A stretch of 64,000 nucleotides of DNA from Oceanospirillum sp047518265 (GCA_047518265.1 JAKZRG010000006.1:62001-126000), one strand, 5' to 3'. Positions 16,252 to 24,361 are shown, counted from the stretch's first letter. The notes: generated by a model not told the origin, from the letters alone. Numbers and translations are program-made.

Positions 16252-17355
16252 TTAAGAAATTAAAACCACAACAAAATAAGGGCCCATCGTATTATCTTTT
16301 AGCTCTATCACAGGGACATCTTTATCTTTTGCAAGATTCATCACAAGACGAAGCAAAGGGTCATTTTTATCGTGCACAATAACAGTATCTGGAATCCTTC
16401 TCAGAAGTGCACGAGTTGCTTCTGCAATGCCCGGTTTGATCTTGTTGATGTCAGGGATATCGAATCGTTCTTTTATGTTATGAATGACATCCATACAGCG
16501 AATATTACGTTGCTGCTCACCGCCTGATTCTATTTTGATAGGGGACTCAGAATAACTCTCTAACGTATTTACGATACGCTGCTCAATCTGATCGGCAAAA
16601 TGTGCGGAGATATCATGTTCAGAGAGATGTTCATATATAGCAGCACGATGATAACCATCATCTGACCATAATGTTCGACTCGTCAGTCCAGAAACCACGC
16701 TGCCTAAAATACCAAAGGGTATTAACCAATCATCGTGGCTTGCGGACAGTGTGGCAACACCGGCAGGATCAGAGGCAACCACTAGGGAATAGGGAATATG
16801 ACTGAGATCTGGTGCTGATAATGCTTTTTTTAATTGTGTCGCAATGGCACCTTTTCCTGTCCAGCCATCCACAAATTGATAAGAGGCTTCAGGATGTTGA
16901 GCCATTATATGCTGCATGGCGGTCTTATCGATGCCTCTATCCCGAATAATACTCACGCCATAATGTGCGATATCCATATCAGGGAAAATTCGATTAAGTG
17001 TGCGCTTTAACAAAACCCCCAGTGGTACGCCTGCACGAACCAGAGAAATCAAAACAATCGGTTTATCCTCCGCCTCTTGGGCGATGGCATAGGCTAATGC
17101 TATAACATCCCGGGCTAAGCGTTGCGCGCCACCTGCCTCATGCATGGCATACTCAAAAGCCTCCCAGTGGGCTTTAGACGGTGCAGATTCACAGGTAATA
17201 AGATCAGAATAGTGCGCTAAGCCACTGGCAATAAGGCGCTCTTTTTCTGCCACTGAGACAGGAGGTTGATTAGTTTTTTCCAACAGAAGGGTGACATCAC
17301 CTTCGGGGTAGCTACCCGTTCCGATATTGGGTGTATAACGTGAGTATTGATTCAA
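16252..17355 (-). CDS. stiP: StiP-like (predicted cysteine protease/PRTase-fold) with PELOTA domain
   Basis: Member of the StiP family found in tellurium-resistance (Ter) stress loci, where a linked set of genes is predicted to make or attach a nucleotide-like product. Residues 1 to about 265 form the StiP region (RYTPNIGTGSYPEGDVTLLL, LISLVRAGVPLGVLLKRTL, VDGWTGKGAI). The last about 85 residues match the PELOTA RNA-binding domain (RCMDVIHNIKERF ... GPYFVVVL). The start is set by a strong site: AAGGAGG lies eight bases before a TTG at 17355, inside the end of the upstream HAD gene, whose stop is one base away. Longer in-frame starts exist inside that gene but are less likely. Third gene of a minus-strand operon. 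Confidence 0.85.
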   Translation of the reverse strand: MNQYSRYTPNIGTGSYPEGDVTLLLEKTNQPPVSVAEKERLIASGLAHYSDLITCESAPSKAHWEAFEYAMHEAGGAQRLARDVIALAYAIAQEAEDKPIVLISLVRAGVPLGVLLKRTLNRIFPDMDIAHYGVSIIRDRGIDKTAMQHIMAQHPEASYQFVDGWTGKGAIATQLKKALSAPDLSHIPYSLVVASDPAGVATLSASHDDWLIPFGILGSVVSGLTSRTLWSDDGYHRAAIYEHLSEHDISAHFADQIEQRIVNTLESYSESPIKIESGGEQQRNIRCMDVIHNIKERFDIPDINKIKPGIAEATRALLRRIPDTVIVHDKNDPLLRLVMNLAKDKDVPVIELKDNTMGPYFVVVLIS

Positions 17356-17356
17356 A

Positions 17357-18163
17357 CTAATCGCCTCCTTTTTCTGTGCCATCTTGCCATGCTTGATCAA
17401 TTTGGCTTGCTACGGGAAGCATAAAAAAATCACAATATCGCATAAACGGCAGGTCAGACAGGCTGTCCCCTATGCCTATTTTTAGGCGATTTTCCGCTTC
17501 GAGTGCCTTCATAGGACCGTTGACCAGCCAATGAACAGCCTCTTTTTTGGAAACACCGGGGACACTTAATGTGATGTTGTTTTCATTTTGGTGTACGGCT
17601 ACCTGGCCTAAATCAAATTTAAGCTCGATAGCATGTTTAATCATTTTCAGCTGAGCGGTGATCTCTGCTTTTTTTAATGAGACAGCATTATTGAGTTTAA
17701 TGACAATCTCACTGATTGAGCCATTGATCTCATTAATCATTGTTCTCGATTGAATATTGCCATTGCGCTGCTCATCACAGGCTGTATGACAAATTTCAAC
17801 CAGATTACGCATTACTTTTTCATGGCTTGTATGTTGTCGACTAACATACTGCTGCCACTCCGTCAGAGGTTCACCAGAAGGAGAAAGAATAATCGCCCCA
17901 TGATGAATAACTTTATAGGATTCAAAAGGTAATAACGTGCGCTCCATACTACTTTGTGTACGGCCTGTGACAGGAATTACCAGTGATGATTGAGATAGCC
18001 AGTCAAAGAGTTGCTGCTGTGTTTGGGTGAGGTAAGAGTTTTTATCGGATATCTTTCCCTTTGCACCTAGCCTTAATTGCTCTGATGGCGTGTCTTTTGG
18101 AATCTTTCTTTTTGTTTGGAAAACAGTGTCATCCAGGTCAATAAAAATAATAGGGCTATGCAT
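17357..18163 (-). CDS. HAD-superfamily hydrolase of the Ter-linked operon
   Basis: Haloacid-dehalogenase-type phosphatase: motif I FIDLDDTVFQTKR at the N-terminus, motif II-like VIPVTGRTQSS, an internal cap region and motif IV-like GIGDSLSDLPFMRYCD near the C-terminus. The preferred ATG at 18163 overlaps the upstream stop (ATGCATAG), with AAGG about 11 bases upstream; an ORF start at 18181 also exists. HAD enzymes are regular partners of StiP and PRTase proteins in Ter loci, where they are predicted to dephosphorylate a nucleotide-like intermediate. The actual substrate is unknown. Cytosolic. Confidence 0.85.
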   Translation of the reverse strand: MHSPIIFIDLDDTVFQTKRKIPKDTPSEQLRLGAKGKISDKNSYLTQTQQQLFDWLSQSSLVIPVTGRTQSSMERTLLPFESYKVIHHGAIILSPSGEPLTEWQQYVSRQHTSHEKVMRNLVEICHTACDEQRNGNIQSRTMINEINGSISEIVIKLNNAVSLKKAEITAQLKMIKHAIELKFDLGQVAVHQNENNITLSVPGVSKKEAVHWLVNGPMKALEAENRLKIGIGDSLSDLPFMRYCDFFMLPVASQIDQAWQDGTEKGGD

Positions 18164-19343
18164 ATTCGTTGCCTTGATCATTATCTACTTCAAAAGCTGA
18201 TATAACAGAAAGATTGGGAAGGCTAGAAAGCATTTCAGCGGGAATATCTTTGGCTGCAATATCAGTGCAAAAGATTATATGATCCCATTCAGAAGGCGAG
18301 ATATTGTATAAATAGTTCATACCTTCCGCGCCATAAATATCAGGAAAAGTAATTTTATCAGATATTCCATAATCGCTTTCGTAGTTAAATAGATCAGCGG
18401 GTATAGCTGGTGAGCGAGTGGTGGAACTGAAATAAACTTCACTCACATAAGATTGTATTTCTTGGGCACTTTGAAATGGATCGGCTAAATATTCGGCACA
18501 ACCAATAACCACTACTCTATCTTTTTTGTTGAAATTTATTTTATTAAAAATCAATTTCGTTAAGGGGCTTTTTGTTGGAGCTTCTAACCAAAATTTCCCC
18601 GTGTTGATAGGCGCGCTATTGACGCTAGCCCCTCCTCTGATCGAGTCGAATTTGGGCAACTCAAATGATTTCCCATTTCCCTGCCAGTGCCACTGACCTT
18701 TGATAAGGGAGATCCTATTGATCTCTATTCCAGAAGGAAATGTATTCTCTTTAAAGGTATCCCCAGACCAATCCGTAAGAGAGATAAAAAAGATTTTTTC
18801 GATATTATGGGTGGCATTTTTGATGAGAGCGTTAGCCAGATTGGAGATGGTTTTCCCCGTTGTTATTTCATCATCAACTAATATTAAGGTTTTAGCATTT
18901 TGGATCTTATCTTTTATCTTTTCTTCTACGGGTTCTAACAGGTACTGATCAACCGCATGTGAATGTGGCTCATGAAAATTACCCATTATTTTAAAATCTT
19001 TGGGGTAACGAGTGGTTGCACCAAAAACCGCATCACCATATCGGTGATGAATTTCTTTGTACACGCCCATGCCCAAACCCACGGCTGTTTCAGCCATGCC
19101 AATTACAAGAATATCTTCTAAGTCATCGGGTAATGTCGATGCCAATGCCTGATATGTTTTTTCCATTTCGTTGATACAGGATGGGTAATGCTTTCCAAGG
19201 ACAGTGCTAACAAATAGGAAACTGCGTTTTGGGTTGTAGCGTTCCGCTATTTTAAATAAATCATGGGCCGAATAATGGTTGCTTTTCTCTTCGATGAGGA
19301 TGTTTAGGACCCCTGTTTGAAGATGGAAATTGAGTTGTTCCAT
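18156..19343 (-). CDS. Phosphoribosyltransferase of the Ter-linked operon (PRTase_2/TRSP type)
   Basis: Contains the PRPP-binding signature LILVDDEITTGKTISNL (about residues 155-170 from this start), typical of type I phosphoribosyltransferases, preceded by VIGMAETAVGLGMGVY. The C-terminal part (about 255-395) fits the TRSP region that follows PRTase_2 in Ter loci (VVVIGCAEYLADPFQ, VYFSSTTRSP, FPDIYGAEGMNYLYN). The ATG at 19343 was chosen because AAGGAA lies about ten bases upstream and family members begin near here; the open frame extends to 19421. It is the first gene of the operon with HAD and StiP, overlapping the HAD start, and is transcribed away from the ter genes. Confidence 0.85.
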   Translation of the reverse strand: MEQLNFHLQTGVLNILIEEKSNHYSAHDLFKIAERYNPKRSFLFVSTVLGKHYPSCINEMEKTYQALASTLPDDLEDILVIGMAETAVGLGMGVYKEIHHRYGDAVFGATTRYPKDFKIMGNFHEPHSHAVDQYLLEPVEEKIKDKIQNAKTLILVDDEITTGKTISNLANALIKNATHNIEKIFFISLTDWSGDTFKENTFPSGIEINRISLIKGQWHWQGNGKSFELPKFDSIRGGASVNSAPINTGKFWLEAPTKSPLTKLIFNKINFNKKDRVVVIGCAEYLADPFQSAQEIQSYVSEVYFSSTTRSPAIPADLFNYESDYGISDKITFPDIYGAEGMNYLYNISPSEWDHIIFCTDIAAKDIPAEMLSSLPNLSVISAFEVDNDQGNEYA

Positions 19344-19851
19344 TAAATGGATTTCCTTGGATAAAAATTCGTTAAGATGAATGATTTTTTCCCATATTTC
19401 AAGGGCAACGCCTGCAGACATTCTTAAGTTGAGATAGTTCCTTGTCCGCTATTTCTTATACCATTAAACGGTTGCAACAAACGGTGTGTCTAAAGATAAA
19501 ATATACTTTCGCAGATAAATGTAAATCATTTGAAATCAAAGTGTTGGGGAACCTTAAGCGGAAGTGGTTGTCATTTATTGTTATTGTATTGAGTGTAGCC
19601 TTAGCCTTTGTATATTTTTACAAACAGTAAAATACACCAGATAGCTAAAATAAAACGGCGTCGAGTTTTTTTAGGCGCTGGACTTTTTTGGCACTGGACA
19701 TTGCTGCCAAAGCTGGCTCTACTATATTTATAAGTAAAATGTATAAGTAAAATTTATAAGTAAAATGTATAAGCGAAATCCTTGGGTACCGCGCATAGCG
19801 GTGCATACTGTGTTTATAATCCTGACGATATCATGATAAAGGAACGAGAAA
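19344..19851. other. Divergent promoter region between PRTase operon and ter genes
   Basis: 508 bp with no convincing gene. A TTG-started 62-codon frame at 19442-19630 ends in a hydrophobic segment (WLSFIVIVLSVALAFVYFY) but lacks a ribosome site. Two 10-bp copies of GGC(G/A)CTGGAC lie near 19674-19699. Four 13-bp tandem repeats occur at 19728-19779. It must carry the promoters for both operons. Confidence 0.65.
19728..19779 (+). repeat. Four 13-bp tandem repeats upstream of the ter genes
   Basis: Units at 19728, 19741, 19754 and 19767 read (T/G)TATAAGTAAAAT, alternating T and G at the first base; the last unit has AAGCGAAAT. They end 72 bp before the first ter start. They could be a regulator-binding array or a simple slippage product. 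Confidence 0.75.
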
Positions 19852-20424
19852 ATGGCTATAAAATTGAGTAAAGGACAGACGATTGATTTGGCCAAACCTG
19901 GAGGGTTAGACAAAATTTCTTTTGGCGTGGGTTGGGATGTTGCCAAAGGTAAGGGCTTTCTAGGATCTCTCTTTGGCGGGGGAAGCATTGACTTAGATGC
20001 AAGCTGTATTCTATTTGATAGTGCAGGCAATCGCGTTGATCAGGTTTGGTGGAAGCAATTAGAGTCACAATGCGGTGGGATACAGCATTTGGGGGATAAC
20101 ACGACTGGCGAAGGTGACGGCGATGATGAAGTCATCCACGTTAACCTTAAAAAACTTAAGCCAGAAATTAGTAGTGTTGTCCTAACCGTGAGTAGTTTTC
20201 AGGGACAAACGTTTGAAAAAGTAGAAAATGCTTTTTGTCGAGTTTTAGATCAAAGCAATAAGCCTTTAGCGACCTATAATTTATCCGAGCAAGGCCAACA
20301 TACTGCAATCTTGCTGGGTGTGTTGAAACGCAAGGGTTCTGACTGGGATTTTACCGCTGTAGGTAAAGCAACTAATGGTCGCACAATCGATGACTTACAG
20401 GCGGAAGCGAAGCTTATTCTATGA
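19852..20424 (+). CDS. terZ: TerD-family protein, TerZ-like
   Basis: Calcium-binding TerD-domain protein of the tellurite/stress (Ter) system. Residues 1-190 form one TerD domain: AIKLSKGQTIDL, VGWDVAKGKGFLGSLFGGG, DLDASCILFDSAG, and the acidic loop HLGDNTTGEGDGDDE, which provides the Ca-binding Asp residues of the family. The GLFGG-type insertion after the first motif points to the TerZ rather than the TerD/E branch. GGAACGAG lies upstream of the ATG. The stop overlaps terA by four bases. TerD proteins are thought to form membrane-associated stress complexes; the molecular role is unsettled. Confidence 0.88.
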   Translation: MAIKLSKGQTIDLAKPGGLDKISFGVGWDVAKGKGFLGSLFGGGSIDLDASCILFDSAGNRVDQVWWKQLESQCGGIQHLGDNTTGEGDGDDEVIHVNLKKLKPEISSVVLTVSSFQGQTFEKVENAFCRVLDQSNKPLATYNLSEQGQHTAILLGVLKRKGSDWDFTAVGKATNGRTIDDLQAEAKLIL

Positions 20425-21539
20425 AAAAATTAACACCAGGTGCTAATACGACCTTAAACAAAACGGCGTTTAGCGTAAGTTTTGAGTTGCCGCAGTCTGT
20501 TGATGTTTCGGTTTTTTCTCTGACGTCATCTGGTAAAGTTAAGGGCGATGCGGGTATGACCTTTTATGGTCAGCCTGTATCTCCTTGCGGCTCTGTTAAA
20601 TTAGAGCAAGGTCGAGTGTCATTCGATTTGTCTAAAACAGCGCCGGATATTGAAAAATTAGCAGTAACGGCAACGGTTGATACGGGTTCATTTTCCAGTT
20701 TATCTCCTTTTTCTCTCGTTTCAGATGATTTCTCCTGTGATATATCGACCAACAGTCGCAGTGAAGCCGCTTTGATTCTACTTGAAGTGTATCGTCGCAA
20801 TGGTGAGTGGAAAGTACGCTTTGTTGACCAAGGCTTTAATGGTGGGCTTAAGCCACTGGCGGAACATTTTGGTGTTGATATTGCTTCGGATGAACCGCCA
20901 GCACCTACACCTCCAGTAGCGACACCTACGCCTCCACCACCACCCCCGGCACCCAGTCAGATTAACTTGAGTAAAATTAACCTGACAAAAGAGAAACCTA
21001 AAATTGATTTGACTAAATCTGTCGGTTCTATTGGTTTAATTCGAGCCAATTTGAACTGGACTAAAAAGCAGGGGGGATTCTTTAGCTCTTCTGTTGATTT
21101 GGATTTAGGTGCCTATATTGAATTGCTGGACGGCTCTAAGACTATTGTCCAGGCGTTAGGCGGAAATTTTGAAGCAGAGCCTTATCTAAAATTACTTGAG
21201 GATGATCGATCCGGTGCGAGCACAGAAGGTGAATGGATTCATATTGAGGGCAATAAATTAAATGATGTACAACGCATCATGATTTTTGCGTTTATTTATG
21301 AAGGTGCGCCTAATTGGGCAAAAACCGATGCCTATGTGACCATTCATGTGCCGGACATGCCACCCATTGAAACTCGACTCAGTGAAGGTGATGCTAAAAA
21401 AGGTTTTTGTGCGATTGCAGAACTCAAAGTAAACAATGGCAGGGTTAATGTTGAGCGCGTTAACCGCTTCTTCTCTGGCCATAAAGATTGCGATGAAGCC
21501 TTTAATTGGGGATTCTCCTGGACCAAAGGCAGTAAATAA
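20421..21539 (+). CDS. terA: TerA-family tellurium resistance protein
   Basis: 372 aa with two TerD-like beta-sandwich units: about residues 1-155 (degenerate, with FVDQGFNGGLKPL at its end) and about 190-372 (VGSIGLIRANLNW, VDLDLGAYIELLDG, DDRSGASTEGEWIHIEG). They are joined by a proline-rich linker of PTP/PPPP type (about 156-178). This layout and length match TerA. It overlaps the preceding ter gene (ATGA), indicating coupled translation; terB follows 33 bp later. Confidence 0.88.
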   Translation: MKKLTPGANTTLNKTAFSVSFELPQSVDVSVFSLTSSGKVKGDAGMTFYGQPVSPCGSVKLEQGRVSFDLSKTAPDIEKLAVTATVDTGSFSSLSPFSLVSDDFSCDISTNSRSEAALILLEVYRRNGEWKVRFVDQGFNGGLKPLAEHFGVDIASDEPPAPTPPVATPTPPPPPPAPSQINLSKINLTKEKPKIDLTKSVGSIGLIRANLNWTKKQGGFFSSSVDLDLGAYIELLDGSKTIVQALGGNFEAEPYLKLLEDDRSGASTEGEWIHIEGNKLNDVQRIMIFAFIYEGAPNWAKTDAYVTIHVPDMPPIETRLSEGDAKKGFCAIAELKVNNGRVNVERVNRFFSGHKDCDEAFNWGFSWTKGSK

Positions 21540-21572
21540 GAATTCTTTAAGAACTAAAAAAGGTGATACACC

Positions 21573-22028
21573 ATGAGTTTTTGGAACAAGCTAAAAGAAG
21601 GTGGTAAATCCATCAAAAGTTCTCTGGCGGATGAAGTTAAGCGCTATAAAAATAAAGATTTTATGGAAGCCTCAACGGCGATATGTGCTTGGGTAGCTGC
21701 TGCAGATGGACATATTGATCCAGAAGAAAAGCAAAAGATGATCGGTTTTATTAAGCAGTCAAATGAGCTTAGTGTCTTTGACCAAGATGATGTGATTGCT
21801 TCATTCAATAGCTATGCTGGTAAATTTGAATTTGATGCATCTATTGGTAAAGGTGAAGCGGTTAAAGCTATTTCTAAATTGGCTAGAGATCCAGGTGCCG
21901 CTCGGTTACTGATACAAGTCGGCGTAGCGATTGGCGCTTCAGATGGTGATTTTGACGCGGAAGAAAAAGCGGTTTGTCGAGAAGCTTGTGTTGCGCTTAA
22001 TTTGAAACCAGAAGAGTTTGATTTTTAA
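21573..22028 (+). CDS. terB: TerB tellurite resistance protein
   Basis: All-helical TerB protein of 151 aa, the usual length. Two acidic metal-binding-type motifs are visible: AAADGHIDPEEKQKM in the first half and GASDGDFDAEEKAV in the second. The N-terminus (SFWNKLKEGGKSIKSSL) may be an amphipathic membrane-contact helix. TerB associates with TerC and TerD proteins at the inner membrane in studied systems. AAAAAGG precedes the ATG. No terC follows: the next 156 bp are non-coding and lead directly to a second TerD-family gene. Confidence 0.9.
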   Translation: MSFWNKLKEGGKSIKSSLADEVKRYKNKDFMEASTAICAWVAAADGHIDPEEKQKMIGFIKQSNELSVFDQDDVIASFNSYAGKFEFDASIGKGEAVKAISKLARDPGAARLLIQVGVAIGASDGDFDAEEKAVCREACVALNLKPEEFDF

Positions 22029-22184
22029 GCGATAGGTATAGCTTGCTGATTGTTATGGTAATACTCAGCATTAATGTTATAAATTGATGTTATAAATAGT
22101 CTCAGCTTTCCTGAAAGGAAAGCATGGACAACTCTAGAAACGATCAGGCAAGGGCCTGAAAATAATAGTACAAGGAATTTAATC

Positions 22185-22754
22185 ATGGCTGTAAATCTAA
22201 GCAAAGGCGGTAACATTGATCTGACTAAACAAGATCCTGGGCTTAAGAATGTCCTGATTGGTTTAGGCTGGGATCCACGTGCAACCGATGGTGCATCCTT
22301 TGATCTGGACGCCTCTCTTTTTATGGTAGATGATGCAGGTAAAAGCTCTGAAGCAGGTTTTATTTACTACAACAACCTGAAGTCAGCCTGTGGTAGCGTT
22401 GAGCACCTGGGTGACAACACGACTGGCGAAGGTGATGGCGACGACGAATTAGTTAAAGTTGATCTTAGTCTAATTCCTGCCAACATTCAGAAGATTGTTT
22501 TCGTAGTGACTATTCATGATTTTGACGCACGAAAACAGAATTTTGGCATGGTCGGTAACTCTTTCATTCGAGTTCTAAACGATGCGACAAGCACCGAACT
22601 AACGAAATATGAACTGGGTGAAGACTTCTCTACCGAAACAGCACTGATTTTTGGTGAGCTTTATCGCCATAATGATAGCTGGAAGTTCCGCGCGGTTGGT
22701 CAGGGTTATGAAGGTGGTTTAGCTGCGATGCTGCCACAATATGGCCTAGCTTAA
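22185..22754 (+). CDS. terD: TerD/TerE-family protein
   Basis: A single TerD domain of 189 aa: AVNLSKGGNIDLTKQDPGL, LIGLGWDPRATDGASFDLDASLF, the Ca-binding HLGDNTTGEGDGDDELVKVDL and the terminal VGQGYEGGLAAMLPQYG are close to classic TerD/TerE proteins. The start follows CAAGGAATTTA. The 156-bp leader before it has a repeat (TGTTATAAAT twice, 22074-22098) and a hairpin (GCTTTCCTGAAAGGAAAGC, 22107-22125), so separate regulation or mRNA processing is possible. It ends at a strong terminator. Confidence 0.9.
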   Translation: MAVNLSKGGNIDLTKQDPGLKNVLIGLGWDPRATDGASFDLDASLFMVDDAGKSSEAGFIYYNNLKSACGSVEHLGDNTTGEGDGDDELVKVDLSLIPANIQKIVFVVTIHDFDARKQNFGMVGNSFIRVLNDATSTELTKYELGEDFSTETALIFGELYRHNDSWKFRAVGQGYEGGLAAMLPQYGLA

Positions 22755-22764
22755 GCTTCGTTTT

Positions 22765-22798
22765 ACGGAAGGAAGTATTACTTCCTTCCGTAATTTTT
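22765..22798 (+). terminator. Rho-independent terminator after terD
   Basis: A 12-bp perfect stem ACGGAAGGAAGT / ACTTCCTTCCGT with a 3-base loop is followed by TAATTTTT. It starts ten bases after the terD stop. Confidence 0.85.
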
Positions 22799-22928
22799 CA
22801 GCGCAATACTCTTATAACTGAAATCAACCGGGCACTATTTTGTCTGTATATCTGAGCTGCATTATCTACCTTCTCAAAGAGTCTCAGAAACTGGCTATGA
22901 TCAAGAGAATATCCGGCTTCTGAAGTAA

Positions 22929-23792
22929 TCAGGCAATAAAAGCCATGTCCTCTAGTTGATAGGTAAAGACATGCCAAGCATGATTCAACAGGGATTCAGC
23001 CTGTTCTGCAACCCAGGTCTCATCAGATACCAACCAGCCACCAAAATCCGCTTGATCATTAACACCTTCCAACCAGTAAGTTTCTCCATACTGGCGCTGT
23101 TCAATGACGACTCCTGCCAATTCAGATCCCAATGTAGAGTTATCCATCTGTCCATTGTGATCACTCAGAAAATCCCCCTTAACATTAAAGTTTGTTACAG
23201 CAGATGCATTTTCTGTGTCAAGATTTAGGTTTTCAATTGTGCGACTTGATAAACCTGCCGCATCGAATACGATAGCGTCTTCCCCTGTAGCTAGCGCTGC
23301 AGCTGTTGCGAGCCCGCCCCCTAGGCTATGTCCGGTAAAAGACAGGTCAATAGCTTCCTCACCGTGCAATCCATTGTCTTGATTATACTGATTCACCTCG
23401 ATTTGAAGTTCTCTTGCTAGACTGACAGCTTGCTCATATTGCTCGGATTGACCAAATGCCTGTTCGACATCTTCCACCCAATCAACAGCAGACAGAGGCT
23501 CAGTACCTCGAAAGGCAAGTACTAGATCTCCGTCATCTTCTTCAAATAACACATAATCCAACCCTTCACCGCCAATCCAGTCGATATATCCCCCACCATT
23601 CTCAGCCCTATTGTAATTATCTGTTGTAAAATCTTGGGCTTTAATATCAGAAATACCGGTAAATACATTCAGTGCTACATTGACGACTAGATAATCATCC
23701 CAGTCATAAGTCTGAGAAGCCAGACGGGCAAAATCTACCGATTGCTGATATTTCTGCTGAGAAAGACCTGAAGGTAATGTACTCATGGTCAT
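22929..23792 (-). CDS. Lipase class 3-type alpha/beta hydrolase
   Basis: 287-aa lipase-fold protein. The nucleophile elbow is FTGHSLGGGLATAAAL (about residues 148-163), preceded by the oxyanion-type LVLAFRGTEPLSAVDWVEDV. A candidate acid is in NVKGDFLSDH, and a candidate base is one of the C-terminal histidines (LNHAWHVFT). It is rich in Asp and Glu with no signal peptide, so it would be cytosolic or exported by a leaderless route; relatives include phospholipase A1-type toxins and effectors. The ATG at 23792 has AAGGAGTG nine bases upstream. It lies inside the island beside the Ter genes with no obvious immunity partner. Substrate unknown. Confidence 0.8.
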   Translation of the reverse strand: MTMSTLPSGLSQQKYQQSVDFARLASQTYDWDDYLVVNVALNVFTGISDIKAQDFTTDNYNRAENGGGYIDWIGGEGLDYVLFEEDDGDLVLAFRGTEPLSAVDWVEDVEQAFGQSEQYEQAVSLARELQIEVNQYNQDNGLHGEEAIDLSFTGHSLGGGLATAAALATGEDAIVFDAAGLSSRTIENLNLDTENASAVTNFNVKGDFLSDHNGQMDNSTLGSELAGVVIEQRQYGETYWLEGVNDQADFGGWLVSDETWVAEQAESLLNHAWHVFTYQLEDMAFIA

Positions 23793-24113
23793 TTTTGCTC
23801 ACTCCTTGTCTGCGTACGCAGTATTGGTCAGGCTACAGATACCCGGCTAAAGGTTAGCCAGACCACTAAACAGCCCGATATTATTTTTATTTTCGCCAAT
23901 AAGGTTATTCAACCATTTATCGAAGTTCAATGCAGAACAGGGCAAGTTATCGTGAATATGCTGCGTTTTATCACAAGATTTGTTTTAAACGTTATTAAAA
24001 ATGCGTAGTTATCAAATGATTGCGAAGGAAAAAATAAAACATGTGTTTGATCTAGAATAATTAAATAATTGCATAATTAATTTCCATCCGCTGATACCCG
24101 TTTTAAAGGAAAT

Positions 24114-24176
24114 CTTGAATGAAAAGTGGAAATAATTGTATTGAATTACCCTGAAACAGCACTAGCCAATAAATAA
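24114..24176 (+). pseudogene. Remnant of a second cbiX 3' end
   Basis: Read in frame, these 21 codons give L-E-stop-KVEIIVLNYPETALANK-stop, against LDEEADKIALNCPETALAHK-stop at the true cbiX terminus (13621-13683). The spacing is identical, one codon is a stop, and the final eight residues differ at one position. Similarity continues through the terminator and about 75 bp beyond. The upstream part of cbiX is missing here. It is a diverged duplicate or a foreign cbiX end left by recombination. Confidence 0.82.
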
Positions 24177-24202
24177 CCCGTTTTAAGCTGCCAGTAAGCA
24201 AA

Positions 24203-24240
24203 AAAGCCGATACCTGCGAGAGCGAATATCGGCTTTTTTG
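24203..24240. terminator. Bidirectional terminator, copy of the cob operon terminator
   Basis: An AGCCGATA / TATCGGCT stem with a GC-rich loop is flanked by a run of A on the left and TTTTTT on the right. It can terminate the minus-strand BCCT gene that ends at 24362; on the plus strand it is the duplicated cbiX terminator. Confidence 0.75.
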
Positions 24241-24361
24241 TTATTTTTCAAAGTATTGATAAAACGATTGGTAAAAGTTATCCCCAGCTTGTTCAGCGTT
24301 GGATGCACACGGTTACCCAGTTTTTCTGTGGATAATCCCTAGTGTGGATACTTACCTATGA

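Larger units (their letters stand above)
24114..24315 (+). repeat. Right copy of the cbiX 3'-end direct repeat
   Basis: Counterpart of 13621-13816 in the same orientation and element order: cbiX codons, TTTTAAGCTGCCAG, AGCCGATA hairpin, AAAAGTTATCCCC, TGCACACGGTTA. By eye roughly four in five bases agree, so it is older or more foreign than a fresh target duplication. Confidence 0.85.
23793..24361. other. Intergenic region at the right end of the island
   Basis: 569 bp without an intact gene. It contains an A+T-rich stretch (23880-24110), the decayed cbiX 3' end (24114-24176), a bidirectional terminator (24203-24240) and a block of DnaA-box-like sequences (TTATCCCCA at 24278, TGTGGATAA at 24327, TGTGGATAC at 24343). 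Confidence 0.7.

Noticed and set aside
19442..19630. 62-codon open frame with a hydrophobic C-terminus in the ter promoter region
   Set aside because: TTG start without a ribosome site, and it sits where both divergent promoters must lie. The hydrophobic stretch is the only support.
24114..24240. Independent terminator unrelated to the cob operon
   Set aside because: The shared cbiX codons upstream and the conserved block downstream show it is a copy of the cbiX end, not a chance hairpin.
24278..24351. DnaA-box-like cluster as a replication origin
   Set aside because: Only three 9-mers, no dnaA/dnaN/gidA neighbourhood and no A+T-rich unwinding block of the usual form. The pattern is shared with a dispersed hairpin repeat.
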